The notes below the pieces were generated by a model that had not been told where the DNA came from, ran no database searches, and worked only from the letters and a program-made list of their open reading frames with translations. This document shows positions 36,847-46,111 of a stretch of DNA of 64,000 nucleotides, in pieces. Within the stretch, counting starts at the first letter, position 1, and each line of letters starts with the position of its first letter. This DNA comes from Nitrospira sp. (GTDB lineage Bacteria > Nitrospirota > Nitrospiria > Nitrospirales > Nitrospiraceae), in contig CP060501.1 of assembly GCA_024760545.1 (NCBI GenBank), positions 3,550,036 to 3,614,035 on the forward strand, in the 5' to 3' direction. The translations under genes and the position numbers were made by a program.

Positions 36847-38481
36847 CTACCTGGTTTGGACCATCGGAAGTTCACGTGAACTTTCTGCTGCTCGCTGAAT
36901 CCGCAGACGTTCGAGACGCGAGGCTTCGAACACGTTGTGGAGCATGTCATCCGCCACCTGGGTCAGCTGCGCCGCGGCATCTTTCATGTCGGCGTGCTCG
37001 ACCAAACGCGAGACCACTTCGGCTTTGGTAGCACCTTTCTTCTGACCCATGAAGGGCTTGAGGAGGAGATAGACCACGTCTCGCACCGGCATATAGCGAA
37101 AGAAGCGGCGGAGGAGCTGAAAGGTTTGGACGGGGTAATGGATGAGTTTATAGAGAAACAGTTTTTTGATTCCTGCTTGTCGCACGCGGTTGATGGTTTC
37201 ACCTGAGAGACAGGTTGGATCGATTTCTGAACATTTAAAATATTTGAACCAATCCGTGGATTCGTTGACCAGCCCGCGTTTGACGTATTCCTGCCACAAG
37301 GGTGTGCCCCGATAGACACAAAGCCGGTTGAACCCGAAGGTATCGAGGGGAAGGGCTGATGCGAAGTCGAAGGTGGCCTCCATATCCTCAATCGTCTCGT
37401 CCGGATTGCCCACCGTGAAAAATCCGTGCACGATCTCCACGCCGGCCTTTTTTGCATTCTTGACGGCGGTGGTGACCTGGTCCAGCGTCTGTTCCTTTTT
37501 CAAGCGATCGAGAATCTTCTGGCTGCCGCTCTCGATGCCGAACATCATGGCGCCGCAATTGGCCTTCGCCATGGCCGGAAACAGATGTTGGGCGACAGAA
37601 TCCACACGCCCCTCAATGCCCCATCGGATCGACAGCTTTGCTTCCATGATCCCGTTGCAAATCGCCTCGATTCGCTTGGGCTGGAGCAGGAAATGATCGT
37701 CGACAAAACCGACGGACTCATAGCCCAGTTTTTCCAGATACTTGAGTTCCGCGACCACATGCTGTGGGCTACGGGCTCGCCATTTCCCTTCGTTGAAGAT
37801 CGGAATGTCGCAAAAAATACAGGGCCAGGGGCACCCTCGAGAGGTTTGCATGGTCGTGAACCGTCTCATCGAGAGAACCACGGGTACATCTAATGGCATG
37901 GACTCGACATAGTCGAGTTTCAAACTCTCACGATCCGGGAAGGGCCACTGATCCAGTTGCCGCTCCATGGAGCGATTGGGATTGTGGACGACCTGCCCGT
38001 TCTTCATCCACGTCAGACCCGCGACATCTTGCGGGTTCTCGAAGTTCGCCAGCAGATCGAGCAGCAACTGTTCACCGTCCCCCCGACATACATAATCAAC
38101 TTCGGGACATTGCAATTTCACCAATGGCGCATTCAGGCTGGCGAACACACCGCCGAACGCGAGCTTCACAGCCCGATTGGTTGCACGAATCTCCCGTGCA
38201 AGCATCTTGGCGTAGGGATAGCTCGTGGTACTGAGAAAACTGAGGCCGACCAGCGCCGGTTGCTCTCGATTGATTTGATCGATAATGACTTGGTTCGGGG
38301 TGTCGGGGTTGGCCTGATCGAACATCACACATTCGTGTCCTGCCTGCTTGATGACGGACGACAACGACATGATGCCGATGGGAGGAAACCCCATGACGCG
38401 AATATTGCCGTTCGTGGCGCGTGTTTTAGCGGGTAGTGCGTAGAACTGTGGATCGCGAACGTGGATCAGGTAAACGAGCAT
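36847..38481 (-). CDS. B12-binding-type radical SAM protein
   Basis: Protein of 544 residues with an N-terminal cobalamin-binding-like domain (about 1-165, HVRDPQFYALPAK... GIMSLSSVIKQAGHECVMFDQ) and a radical SAM core carrying the cluster motif CPWPCIFC near residues 216-223, followed by FVDDHFLLQPKR and GIESGSQKILDRLKK. The usual DxHxxG cobalamin motif is not seen, so cobalamin binding is not certain. Relatives (BchE, HpnR, methyltransferases and others) act on lipids, tetrapyrroles or antibiotics. The C-terminal part has several hydrophobic helices and charged tail. Substrate unknown; no partner gene beside it. Confidence 0.75.
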   Translation of the reverse strand: MLVYLIHVRDPQFYALPAKTRATNGNIRVMGFPPIGIMSLSSVIKQAGHECVMFDQANPDTPNQVIIDQINREQPALVGLSFLSTTSYPYAKMLAREIRATNRAVKLAFGGVFASLNAPLVKLQCPEVDYVCRGDGEQLLLDLLANFENPQDVAGLTWMKNGQVVHNPNRSMERQLDQWPFPDRESLKLDYVESMPLDVPVVLSMRRFTTMQTSRGCPWPCIFCDIPIFNEGKWRARSPQHVVAELKYLEKLGYESVGFVDDHFLLQPKRIEAICNGIMEAKLSIRWGIEGRVDSVAQHLFPAMAKANCGAMMFGIESGSQKILDRLKKEQTLDQVTTAVKNAKKAGVEIVHGFFTVGNPDETIEDMEATFDFASALPLDTFGFNRLCVYRGTPLWQEYVKRGLVNESTDWFKYFKCSEIDPTCLSGETINRVRQAGIKKLFLYKLIHYPVQTFQLLRRFFRYMPVRDVVYLLLKPFMGQKKGATKAEVVSRLVEHADMKDAAAQLTQVADDMLHNVFEASRLERLRIQRAAESSRELPMVQTR

Positions 38482-38704
38482 ACCGGCCTCCCAACGTGGA
38501 ATGGTTCCTACGGGCTACACTGCGAAGTGTGTTTTGTCGTCGGGACAACGCCGGGTCACGTCACCCGCACCTCGGTTCCAGTCTCTTTTTAGAAAAACCA
38601 AAGAGAATTCAATCGAAGTATGCCTGGGCAGAATTTGGCAGACTGGTCAAAATTGCTCACTTTTAGGAGAGATGAAGGATCCAGGAAGCTCTGCTCCACG
38701 AGCC

Positions 38705-40069
38705 CTACAGAATCGAATCGTGTATGGAGCTGCGGGCTGACTCTGGATGGCCTGCAGCAAGTGCGCGAAGTACCTCATCCCCATACGCCAGCAAGCTCTC
38801 TGCGTCGGCTGCCTGGGCGATCTCACGCTTGGCTCCCTCCAACGCCAACCGGATGTGCCTGGCGGCGGCCGCGCGCCGATCCTGGCTTGCGGTGCTCGTA
38901 CACACGTTCTTGAGAAGCTGGATCAGGCTCCGCACGACGGTCGGCTCCTTCGCCCCGAACCGACGGATTTGTCCGGTGCTGAGCTGCAGGTAATCCGCAA
39001 AACCCGGGAACGGAATCGCCACACGCACCGTGCCCTGCTCGTCACGGTACAGCCGGTCGCCCAACCGTCGGCGAGCCAGAACGCAGAGGACTTCCGACAA
39101 GTGGTGCACGGCCTGGGTCGCTGTGTAGGGGTCGTTGATTGCCGAGGACAATGCTCTGTTACCGATATCGACCAAGCGGCGGATGCCGAAGGGAACATCT
39201 TGCAGCATCGTCCGCTCGAACCCGATCTGGACCGAGTCGCGGATTGCCTTTTCAAGTTCAGGATCAGGCGACGGATGATCGGCCGATGGGTGCCAAGCCC
39301 AAGCAATCGGCGTCCCGGCGATCACGTGATGCCCCACCGATTTGACAAGCCGAATAATCAGGTCCTTCTCCGTTGCAGTGTGGACGAGCGCTTGAGGGCT
39401 GACCTCTTGAATGTATCCGGAGCAGTGGGACGGTAGAGGAATGGCCCAGGCGGGTGGATCCGGGCAGCGCTCCTCAGATTCCGGACTGCCGATCTGGTCA
39501 GGGCAGAGGTCGTCAATAACTTGCAAGGTTTCGCGCACGATCATGCTCATGATCGTGTCGATCTGAATTGAGGAAGAAAGGTGGTGGATGAAGTAGATCA
39601 GTACGCCCAAGCTTGCCAATGCAAGCCCAAGCGATCCAGAGACGGCCAGCCGGGGCATGAACGCCGCCTCGTCGGGATTCTGGACTCCGACGGTATGTAG
39701 TCCTGCCGTGCTATATGCGAAGGCCCCCACGAAGACGCTCAGGACGAACTGCGTCCCCCGGTCTCGCATGAAATTGCGCAGCAACCGGGGGGAATACTGC
39801 CCCGAGGCGATCTGCAAGGCGATGATCGTCAGCGCAAACACCAGCCCGGTCACCGTGATCATCGTGGACGACACGACGATCAGCATTTGCCGAGCGTCTT
39901 CGGGCGTACCCTGGAAGACCAGCAATCGTAAAGGGGAGTTGTCGCCGATGGACACATGAGACAATACCGCACCCGCGACCAGGAAAATCACGACAGACAC
40001 GGTCGGCATGACCCAGAGTGCGCTACGAAGATGATCCCACAAGATCCGACGCCGAATACGCACGCTCAT
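38705..40069 (-). CDS. DUF2254 predicted membrane protein
   Basis: Membrane protein of 454 residues of the DUF2254 family. About four hydrophobic helices occupy residues 20-175 (WVMPTVSVVIFLVAGAVLS; MITVTGLVFALTIIALQIA; FVLSVFVGAFAYSTA; LGVLIYFIHHLSSSI), followed by a large soluble region with ALSSAINDPYTATQAVHHL, which is typical of the family. I chose the ATG at 40069, preceded by GGAGG, over a frame open about 120 codons further upstream which lacks these features. Function unknown. The gene is divergent from the histidine kinase gene; the 279-bp gap between them carries both promoters but I see no strong hexamers. Confidence 0.8.
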   Translation of the reverse strand: MSVRIRRRILWDHLRSALWVMPTVSVVIFLVAGAVLSHVSIGDNSPLRLLVFQGTPEDARQMLIVVSSTMITVTGLVFALTIIALQIASGQYSPRLLRNFMRDRGTQFVLSVFVGAFAYSTAGLHTVGVQNPDEAAFMPRLAVSGSLGLALASLGVLIYFIHHLSSSIQIDTIMSMIVRETLQVIDDLCPDQIGSPESEERCPDPPAWAIPLPSHCSGYIQEVSPQALVHTATEKDLIIRLVKSVGHHVIAGTPIAWAWHPSADHPSPDPELEKAIRDSVQIGFERTMLQDVPFGIRRLVDIGNRALSSAINDPYTATQAVHHLSEVLCVLARRRLGDRLYRDEQGTVRVAIPFPGFADYLQLSTGQIRRFGAKEPTVVRSLIQLLKNVCTSTASQDRRAAAARHIRLALEGAKREIAQAADAESLLAYGDEVLRALAAGHPESARSSIHDSIL

Positions 40070-40348
40070 ATCGCGGCCTCCGATTGAGAGCGCTTCTACG
40101 TCATGAACGAGCAGCACCTTCGAGGTTGATGCGGACGGCGATCTCGGTAGTCCATGAAGCCGAGGCTCCAAGGTATTGATGCTGGAAGACAAACTAGCGG
40201 TATGATGAGCAACTAGTATAGCGAGATTGATCCGCACAAAGCAAAGTTCATGATCCCACGGGGGGCGAAAAACTCTGTGTTTCCATGTCTGTCCTTCTTG
40301 ATTGGCCGGCCATGAAGGAGGATAATTCAGGAAAGGTAGGATGAGTCC

Positions 40349-41449
40349 ATGCCTGTCCCGCGCGTTAGAACGGGGGCGTTTGCCGCCGGTATCGCTGCAT
40401 TGATAGTTGGATTGCTTATCTTCCATCTTCCTACCGAAGTTGCGAAATCTTTTCTCTCGTTATTTCCTCAACCAATAGCGACAACGTTTGAGATGGAACA
40501 CCTCATGTCGGCGGCACGGGAAAATGCCACCGCCCTCTCACCTCAGGCTATCGATGAACCGTCGTGGAAGCCCTTGGTGACTCGGGTCTTTAGCATGGCG
40601 TTGATCGGACTGCCCATTTGGTACCTTTTACAACGTCGTGAACGCGAAGAGGAACTCCAGCGACGCGATGAAGGCTGGGCGGCGCGCCTGCACGCGCGCA
40701 GTGAAGAGCTTATGGCCGTCAACAACGCGCTCGTCAGCGAGGTGTCGAAGCGAATTGATACCGAGCAATCGCTCGAAGCCAACCGGCGGGACCTTCACGT
40801 GCTTGCCTCGCAGCTTCTTCGCCTACAGGAGGACGAGCGACGGCGAATTTCGCGCGATCTGCATGACGACATCAATCAACGGTTGGCCCTCTTATCGATC
40901 GACATCGAAATGTTGGAACAGCAGCTCTCGCACGCTTCCGACGGTACCGTCAGAACGGTGCACGCCATTCAGACCCGCATTGTCGAACTTTCTGAAGATG
41001 TTCGCCGTCTCGCGTACCAGTTTCACCCATCCATCCTTGATGACCTTGGTTTATCCATTGCGCTCCGCCGCCTCGTCGATGATTTTCAGGCCCGTACTGG
41101 TCTCAGTGCCCGGTTTGTCTGCAAAGACATACCGAAACATTTGGCGCAAGACGTCGTCACCTGTTTGTACCGCTTGGCGCAAGAAGGCTTGACGAACATT
41201 TCCCGCCATGCCAGGGCAAAGAATGTTCGGGTTGAGCTGTGTCGATTACGAGACGGTCTTCAGCTTCTAGTGAGTGATGATGGAGTGGGATTTGACGTGA
41301 ATCGTGACGACGGTCGGCGAGGAAGTCTCGGTCTATTGAGTATGAGGGAACGCGTTTCCTTGGTTGCCGGAACCTTCGATATCCAATCGGCTCCTGGAGA
41401 GGGAACACGTGTCTGTGCTTGGGTGCCGTTGAAACAGGAGCGTGCATGA
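40349..41449 (+). CDS. NarL/UhpB-type sensor histidine kinase
   Basis: Membrane-bound sensor kinase of 366 residues. Two hydrophobic segments (about 12-27 and 79-94) bracket a short periplasmic loop of about 50 residues, then a coiled coil leads to a HisKA_3 domain with the phosphoacceptor H172 in ERRRISRDLHDDINQRL. The HATPase domain shows the N box EGLTNISRHA, G1 DDGVGFD and G2 GSLGLLSMRERV. It would phosphorylate the response regulator next door, whose start overlaps its stop by ATGA. The small sensory loop gives no clue to the signal. Its place before amoC invites a role in nitrogen or redox sensing. Confidence 0.9.
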   Translation: MPVPRVRTGAFAAGIAALIVGLLIFHLPTEVAKSFLSLFPQPIATTFEMEHLMSAARENATALSPQAIDEPSWKPLVTRVFSMALIGLPIWYLLQRREREEELQRRDEGWAARLHARSEELMAVNNALVSEVSKRIDTEQSLEANRRDLHVLASQLLRLQEDERRRISRDLHDDINQRLALLSIDIEMLEQQLSHASDGTVRTVHAIQTRIVELSEDVRRLAYQFHPSILDDLGLSIALRRLVDDFQARTGLSARFVCKDIPKHLAQDVVTCLYRLAQEGLTNISRHARAKNVRVELCRLRDGLQLLVSDDGVGFDVNRDDGRRGSLGLLSMRERVSLVAGTFDIQSAPGEGTRVCAWVPLKQERA

Positions 41450-42093
41450 GCAAGCCTCGTGTCCTCTTGGCGGATGATCATGCATTGGTGCTGGAAGGAT
41501 TCAAAAAGCTGCTGGAAGAGCATTGTCAGGTCGTGGGCGCCGTAGAAGACGGCCGGTCTCTGCTGGATGCGGCGAAACGGTTGCGGCCGGATATCGTGGT
41601 GATGGATATTTCGATGCCGCAACTGAATGGTCTCGATGCGGCGCGCCGCTTGCGAAAAATAGTTCCCCAGGCTCGATTGATTTTTGTGACTGTCCATGCC
41701 GATCCGGACTACGTCAATCAAGCCTTCAAGGCCGGCGCATCAGCCTACCTGCTGAAACGGTCGGCCGGGTCCGAGCTGTCACAGGCGATAGATGCGGTGA
41801 AGAAGGGCAATTATTACGTCACTTCTTTGATTGCAAAGGATCTTGTTCAATCCGCAATCTCTGAAACGGAGCCGGATAGTGGCAGTCAGGATCGCTTGCC
41901 GGCGCGCCAGCGGGAAATCTTACAGCTAGTGGCCGAAGGGCTGACGCTGAAAGAAATCGCTTCAACGCTCGGTCTATCTCCAAAGACGGTCGAATATCAC
42001 AAGGCAAAGCTGATGGAGCAGCTTCGCCTCCATACGACGGCTGAACTGACAAAGTACGCGCTGGCCCACGGTCTCACCCCTTCATCCGAATAG
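41446..42093 (+). CDS. LuxR/NarL-family response regulator
   Basis: Response regulator of 215 residues: receiver domain (about 1-120) with acidic pocket D10/D11, phosphoacceptor D54 (MDISMP) and conserved Lys in LLKRSAG, then a LuxR-type HTH (about 146-205) with RQREILQLVAEGLTLKEIAS and GLSPKTVEYHKAKL. It overlaps the kinase gene by ATGA and ends 276 bp before amoC on the same strand. The partner kinase is certain by arrangement; its target genes are not, though the nearby amoC promoter region is the obvious one to test. Confidence 0.92.
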   Translation: MSKPRVLLADDHALVLEGFKKLLEEHCQVVGAVEDGRSLLDAAKRLRPDIVVMDISMPQLNGLDAARRLRKIVPQARLIFVTVHADPDYVNQAFKAGASAYLLKRSAGSELSQAIDAVKKGNYYVTSLIAKDLVQSAISETEPDSGSQDRLPARQREILQLVAEGLTLKEIASTLGLSPKTVEYHKAKLMEQLRLHTTAELTKYALAHGLTPSSE

Positions 42094-42146
42094 CTTGAAG
42101 CTCGTTTTGATTTTTCCCCAAATTCCTGCCCATGGAATTTCCTCTC

Positions 42147-42196
42147 GTACTTTAGGCAAGTACCTAATGGCACATGAAACGGTGCCCTGCTAAATA
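42147..42196 (+). promoter_or_regulatory. Candidate amoC promoter with adjacent dyad (possible operator)
   Basis: A perfect 6-bp dyad GTACTT-N5-AAGTAC occupies 42147-42163. Directly after it come TGGCAC at 42168-42173 and TAAATA at 42191-42196, spaced 17 bp apart, a fair sigma-70-like pair about 175 bp before amoC. The long 5' leader is unusual but known for amo operons in other nitrifiers. The dyad sits where an activator such as the neighbouring LuxR-type regulator could bind. By eye only. Confidence 0.35.
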
Positions 42197-42369
42197 TTAA
42201 ACGTACCCGCCGTTCTTTCAACGAAAGGAGCAGAGTTCGTGGCGGCTTATGGAGGCAGAGACCCGGGGCAGTGGATGGTGTCGATACCCAGAGTCGGGAT
42301 CTCTTCCTATCGGTATACCCATCTAAAAGTTCAAATTTGCACATTCGTACTAAACAAGGAGGTCTAGAC

Positions 42370-43194
42370 ATGGCATCACCTCAGGCGACTGCTGACAAAG
42401 GGTATGACATTTCACAGTGGTATGACTCGAAGCCGGTGAAGTTGGGCTGGCTGGCGATTCTGGGGATCGGGGTGTTTTGGGTGCTGTATCAACGGGCGTT
42501 CGGGTACTCGCACGGGTTAGACTCCATGACCCCCGAGTTCGATTCGGTGTGGATGGGGCTGTGGCGGTTTAACATCTTAGCGAACGCGGTGTTCTTTGCG
42601 ACGACGATCGGGTGGATCTGGGTGACGCGGGATCGGAACCTGGCGAACCTGGACCACAAGCTGGAGCTGAAGCGGTACTTTTACTGGATGGGCTGGCTCG
42701 TCTGCTACATCTGGGGGGTGTACTACGCGGGCAGCTACACGTTAGAGCAAGATGCGGCGTGGCACCAAGTGATCATCCGGGACACGAGCTTCACGGCGAG
42801 CCACATTGTGGCGTTCTACGGGACGTTCCCGTTGTACATCACGTGCGGCGTGGCGAGCTACCTGTATGCGCAGACGCGGTTACCGCTGTACGCCCAGGCG
42901 ACGTCGTTCCCGCTGGTGGCGGCGGTGGTGGGGCCGATGTTCATCCTGCCGAACGTGGGGTTGAACGAGTGGGGGCATGCGTTCTGGTTCGTCGATGAAT
43001 TGTTCTCGGCCCCGTTGCACTGGGGCTTTGTGACGTTGGGGTGGTGCGGGTTGTTCGGCGCGGCAGGCGGCGTGGCGGCGCAGATCGTGAGCCGGATGTC
43101 GAATCTGGCGGACGTGATCTGGAACAACGCGCCGAAGAGCATCCTGGATCCGTTCCCCAGCCAGGTGGGCCCCGGGCACAAGACCGTGTACTGA
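42370..43194 (+). CDS. amoC: Ammonia monooxygenase subunit C
   Basis: Membrane subunit of copper ammonia monooxygenase, 274 residues with about six helices. It keeps the conserved copper ligands of the AmoC/PmoC family, D128, H132 and H145, in the motif [18 protein letters not shown] (DxxxH then x12 H), so it looks catalytically competent. The enzyme oxidises ammonia to hydroxylamine at the inner (intracytoplasmic) membrane. An AAGGAGG ribosome-binding site precedes the ATG. The gene is followed by amoA and no amoB. Codon use inside amoC (many G-ending codons such as GTG, GCG, CGG) differs from neighbours, as expected for a highly expressed or transferred gene. Confidence 0.96.
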   Translation: MASPQATADKGYDISQWYDSKPVKLGWLAILGIGVFWVLYQRAFGYSHGLDSMTPEFDSVWMGLWRFNILANAVFFATTIGWIWVTRDRNLANLDHKLELKRYFYWMGWLVCYIWGVYYAGSYTLEQDAAWHQVIIRDTSFTASHIVAFYGTFPLYITCGVASYLYAQTRLPLYAQATSFPLVAAVVGPMFILPNVGLNEWGHAFWFVDELFSAPLHWGFVTLGWCGLFGAAGGVAAQIVSRMSNLADVIWNNAPKSILDPFPSQVGPGHKTVY

Positions 43195-43320
43195 CAAGAC
43201 TGGTCCTGAGGAGTGACGGTCAATTAGATGGACGTCCAAAACGTAGCTTGTGCTGGAACGGCAGACCGGGTAGGCCGGATCCGCCGCTCCAGCCGGCTGG
43301 AATGACGGAGGATGTCAGTT

Positions 43321-44163
43321 ATGTTTAGAACCGATGAGATTATTAAGGCCTCGAAGTTGCCGCCGGAAGGCGTGGCGATGTCCAGGCACATCGATTACAT
43401 TTATTTCATTCCGATCTTGTTTGTGACCATCGTGGGCACGTTCCACATGCACTTCGACCTGCTGGCGGGCGACTGGGATTTCTGGATTGATTGGAAGGAT
43501 CGGCAGTGGTGGCCGATCGTGACGCCCGTCACGGCGATTACCTTTTGTGCGGCTCTCCAATATTACAATTGGGTGAACTATCGCCAGCCCTTTGGGGCGA
43601 CGATCACCATCCTGGCGCTGCTGGCCGGGAAGTGGGTGACGATCGTGGCCGCCTGGTGGTGGTGGTCGAACTATCCGTATAACTTCGTCATGCCGTCCAC
43701 TCTGCTGCCGAGCGCGCTGGTGCTGGACATCGTCTTGTTGTTGACCCGGAACTGGACGTTGACGGCGGTGATCGGCGCGTGGCTGTTTGCCGCGTTGTTC
43801 TATCCGACCAACTGGGCCATCTTCGCCTATAGCCATACGCCGCTCGTCATCGACGGCACCTTGCTGTCGTGGGCGGACTACATGGGCTTTGCGTATGTTC
43901 GGACCGGGACGCCGGAGTACATTCGGATGATCGAAGTGGGCTCGCTACGCACGTTCGGCGGGCACAGCACCATGATCTCCTCGTTCTTCGCGGCGTTCGC
44001 GTCGTCGTTGATGTACATCCTGTGGTGGCAGTTCGGGAAGTTCTTCTGCACATCCTACTTCTACCTGACGGATGACCGGCAGCGGACGACCAAAGTGTAC
44101 GATGTGTTCGCGTACGCCACGTTGGCGAACCAGGACAAGGCCAAAGTCGGAGGGAAAGCATGA
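43321..44163 (+). CDS. amoA: Ammonia monooxygenase subunit A
   Basis: AmoA of 280 residues, a polytopic membrane subunit of ammonia monooxygenase and the usual marker gene for ammonia oxidisers. The sequence begins [17 protein letters not shown] and runs through the conserved [24 protein letters not shown] and [33 protein letters not shown] regions. I chose the ATG at 43321, 9 bp after GGAGG, rather than the ATG at 43312 which is too close to it. Comammox-type (Nitrospira) rather than betaproteobacterial assignment rests on the chromosomal context, not on a phylogeny. There is no amoB; ftsH follows after 84 bp. Confidence 0.96.
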   Translation: MFRTDEIIKASKLPPEGVAMSRHIDYIYFIPILFVTIVGTFHMHFDLLAGDWDFWIDWKDRQWWPIVTPVTAITFCAALQYYNWVNYRQPFGATITILALLAGKWVTIVAAWWWWSNYPYNFVMPSTLLPSALVLDIVLLLTRNWTLTAVIGAWLFAALFYPTNWAIFAYSHTPLVIDGTLLSWADYMGFAYVRTGTPEYIRMIEVGSLRTFGGHSTMISSFFAAFASSLMYILWWQFGKFFCTSYFYLTDDRQRTTKVYDVFAYATLANQDKAKVGGKA

Positions 44164-44247
44164 ACGCCAAACACGCCTTTAAACGGTGATAAGAGCTTCA
44201 CAGAGCTAGGCTATCTGCTCAGACAGATCTATTGTGAGAGGCTACTC

Positions 44248-46053
44248 GTGAAAAGCAAAGCACAAACTGTACTGTTTTGGATGGTGGTAGGCCTGTCCAT
44301 GGTATTTCTTCTCAACCTATGGAACATGCCGACGCGCGTGTCAGAGGAAGAGATTATTTTTAGCGATTTCATGGCGAAGCTCGACCAGGGCGACATCGAG
44401 AAGGTCATCATCAAGGGACATCATATCAGCGGCGTATTAAAAGATAGTTCCCGGCTCCGAACCTACGCGGCGGACTATCCCGATCTCGTCCAGGTGCTGC
44501 GAGAGAAGCACGTTCAGATCGAGGTCAAACCACTCGATGAAAGCCCGTGGTACGTCCAATTTCTGATGACCTGGGGACCGTTCGTGCTCTTTCTGGGCCT
44601 GTTGTTGTTCTTCATGCGCCGGATGCAGGTTGGGAAGGAAGCTCTGTCCCTCGGGAAAAGCAAAGCCCGCATGCAGACGGATGCGCGGAAAAAGGTGACG
44701 TTTTCCGATGTGGCGGGAATTGATGAAGCGAAAGAAGAAGTACAGGAAACGGTTGAATTTCTGAAAGATCCTCGAAGATTCCAGAAACTCGGCGGACGCA
44801 TTCCTAAGGGTGTGTTGGTCGTAGGCCCGCCGGGAACCGGGAAAACATTGTTGGCTAAAGCGATTGCCGGTGAGGCGGGAGTCCCCTTCTTCAGCATCAG
44901 CGGTTCGGATTTTGTGGAAATGTTCGTGGGGGTCGGGGCCTCTCGCGTTCGGGACATGTTCGAACAAGCGAAAAAGCATGCCCCCTGTATCATTTTTATC
45001 GACGAGATCGACGCCGTCGGGCGGTCACGGGGGGCAGGGCTTGGCGGCGGAAACGATGAACGTGAGCAGACGCTCAATCAGTTGCTGGTCGAAATGGACG
45101 GATTTGATACGACGGAGGGTGTCATCCTGGTCGCAGCCACCAATCGGCCGGATGTGCTCGACCCGGCCTTACTGAGGACGGGTCGGTTCGACAGGCAAGT
45201 AGTGGTGAATCAACCTGACCTCCGAGGCCGTGCGCAGATCCTGAACGTGCATACGAAGAAAGTGCCGGTTGCAGCTGATGTAGAACTGGAGAAGATCGCT
45301 CGAGGAACTCCCGGTTTCTCAGGCGCCGACTTGGAAAACTTGGTCAACGAGGCTGCGCTTTGGGCTGCTCGTCAGAACAAGAACGAAGTCGGGGCCGCAG
45401 ACTTCGAAATGGCGAAAGACAAGATCATGATGGGCGCAGAGCGTAAGAGCATGATACTTACGGACGAGGAAAAACGAGTCACCGCCTATCACGAGGCGGG
45501 CCATGCTTTGATGGCCAAACTTCTGCCGGGCACCGATCCAGTTCACAAAGTGTCCATCATTCCAAGAGGCCGCGCACTAGGTGTGACCATGCAGTTGCCA
45601 ACCGACGATCGCCACAATTACTCAAAAGAGTTTTTGCACAATAGGCTGGCGATTCTCATGGGTGGTCGAGTCGCGGAAGAACTGGTATTCAAGCACGTCA
45701 CAACCGGAGCCGGCAACGATCTGGAGCGTGCAACCGAGCTCGCGCGCAAGATGGTCTGCGAATGGGGCATGAGCGAAAAGCTGGGGCCGCTGACGTTCGG
45801 GCAGAAAGAGGAATCGATGTTTCTGGGACGCTCCTTTGGGGGCAGGCGTGATGTCAGCAGTGAAATGGCGCTGGAAATCGATCTGGAGATCAAGCGTCTT
45901 GTCACAGAAAGCTACGAGCGGGCCAAGCAAGTCCTCACCGAACAGATGGTGAGCTTGAAGGCGCTGGCGGCAGCACTCTTGGAAAAAGAGTCGCTGGATG
46001 GGCCGGAAATCGACCGGATTATTCTACAGTCTTCTCCAGTCGCTTCTGCCTAA
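44248..46053 (+). CDS. ftsH: ATP-dependent zinc metalloprotease FtsH
   Basis: AAA+ membrane protease of 601 residues. Two hydrophobic helices (about 8-25 and 104-123) bracket a small periplasmic loop; the ATPase has Walker A GPPGTGKT (193-200), Walker [12 protein letters not shown] (248-258), the [21 protein letters not shown], and the protease has the zinc motif HEAGH at 415-419. It degrades misfolded or unassembled membrane proteins. The start is a GTG. It is slightly shorter than the usual about 640 residues at the C-terminus. Next to amoCA it could control the quality or turnover of monooxygenase subunits, which is inference; extra ftsH paralogues are common. Confidence 0.95.
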   Translation: MKSKAQTVLFWMVVGLSMVFLLNLWNMPTRVSEEEIIFSDFMAKLDQGDIEKVIIKGHHISGVLKDSSRLRTYAADYPDLVQVLREKHVQIEVKPLDESPWYVQFLMTWGPFVLFLGLLLFFMRRMQVGKEALSLGKSKARMQTDARKKVTFSDVAGIDEAKEEVQETVEFLKDPRRFQKLGGRIPKGVLVVGPPGTGKTLLAKAIAGEAGVPFFSISGSDFVEMFVGVGASRVRDMFEQAKKHAPCIIFIDEIDAVGRSRGAGLGGGNDEREQTLNQLLVEMDGFDTTEGVILVAATNRPDVLDPALLRTGRFDRQVVVNQPDLRGRAQILNVHTKKVPVAADVELEKIARGTPGFSGADLENLVNEAALWAARQNKNEVGAADFEMAKDKIMMGAERKSMILTDEEKRVTAYHEAGHALMAKLLPGTDPVHKVSIIPRGRALGVTMQLPTDDRHNYSKEFLHNRLAILMGGRVAEELVFKHVTTGAGNDLERATELARKMVCEWGMSEKLGPLTFGQKEESMFLGRSFGGRRDVSSEMALEIDLEIKRLVTESYERAKQVLTEQMVSLKALAAALLEKESLDGPEIDRIILQSSPVASA

Positions 46054-46069
46054 TGCGGTTGTGATGCGC

Positions 46070-46104
46070 ATACCGGCTCGCTTTCCTGGAATGCGAGCCG
46101 GTAT
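46070..46104. terminator. Putative bidirectional hairpin between ftsH and the carboxylase gene
   Basis: A perfect 12-bp stem (46070-46081 ATACCGGCTCGC with 46093-46104) and an 11-nt loop lie between the convergent 3' ends of ftsH and the urea/guanidine carboxylase gene. There is no U-run on either strand, so it is not a canonical Rho-independent terminator, but its location and GC-rich stem suit transcript ends for both genes. Confidence 0.5.
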
Positions 46105-46111
46105 CGGCAGC

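Noticed and set aside
38747-39436. 229-residue plus-strand frame in the DUF2254 region
   Set aside because: It is antisense to DUF2254 helices and conserved motifs and shows no domain of its own.
42168-42185. Sigma-54 (-24/-12) promoter before amoC starting with TGGCAC
   Set aside because: The GG to GC spacing is 13 bp instead of 10, and no TTGC element follows at the required distance.
42880-43239. Long open frames on the strand opposite amoC and amoA
   Set aside because: They follow from the G-ending codon bias of amoC/amoA, have low-complexity composition and no homology-like motifs.
44164-44247. amoB remnant between amoA and ftsH
   Set aside because: Only 84 bp, with no cupredoxin or copper-site motif in any frame.
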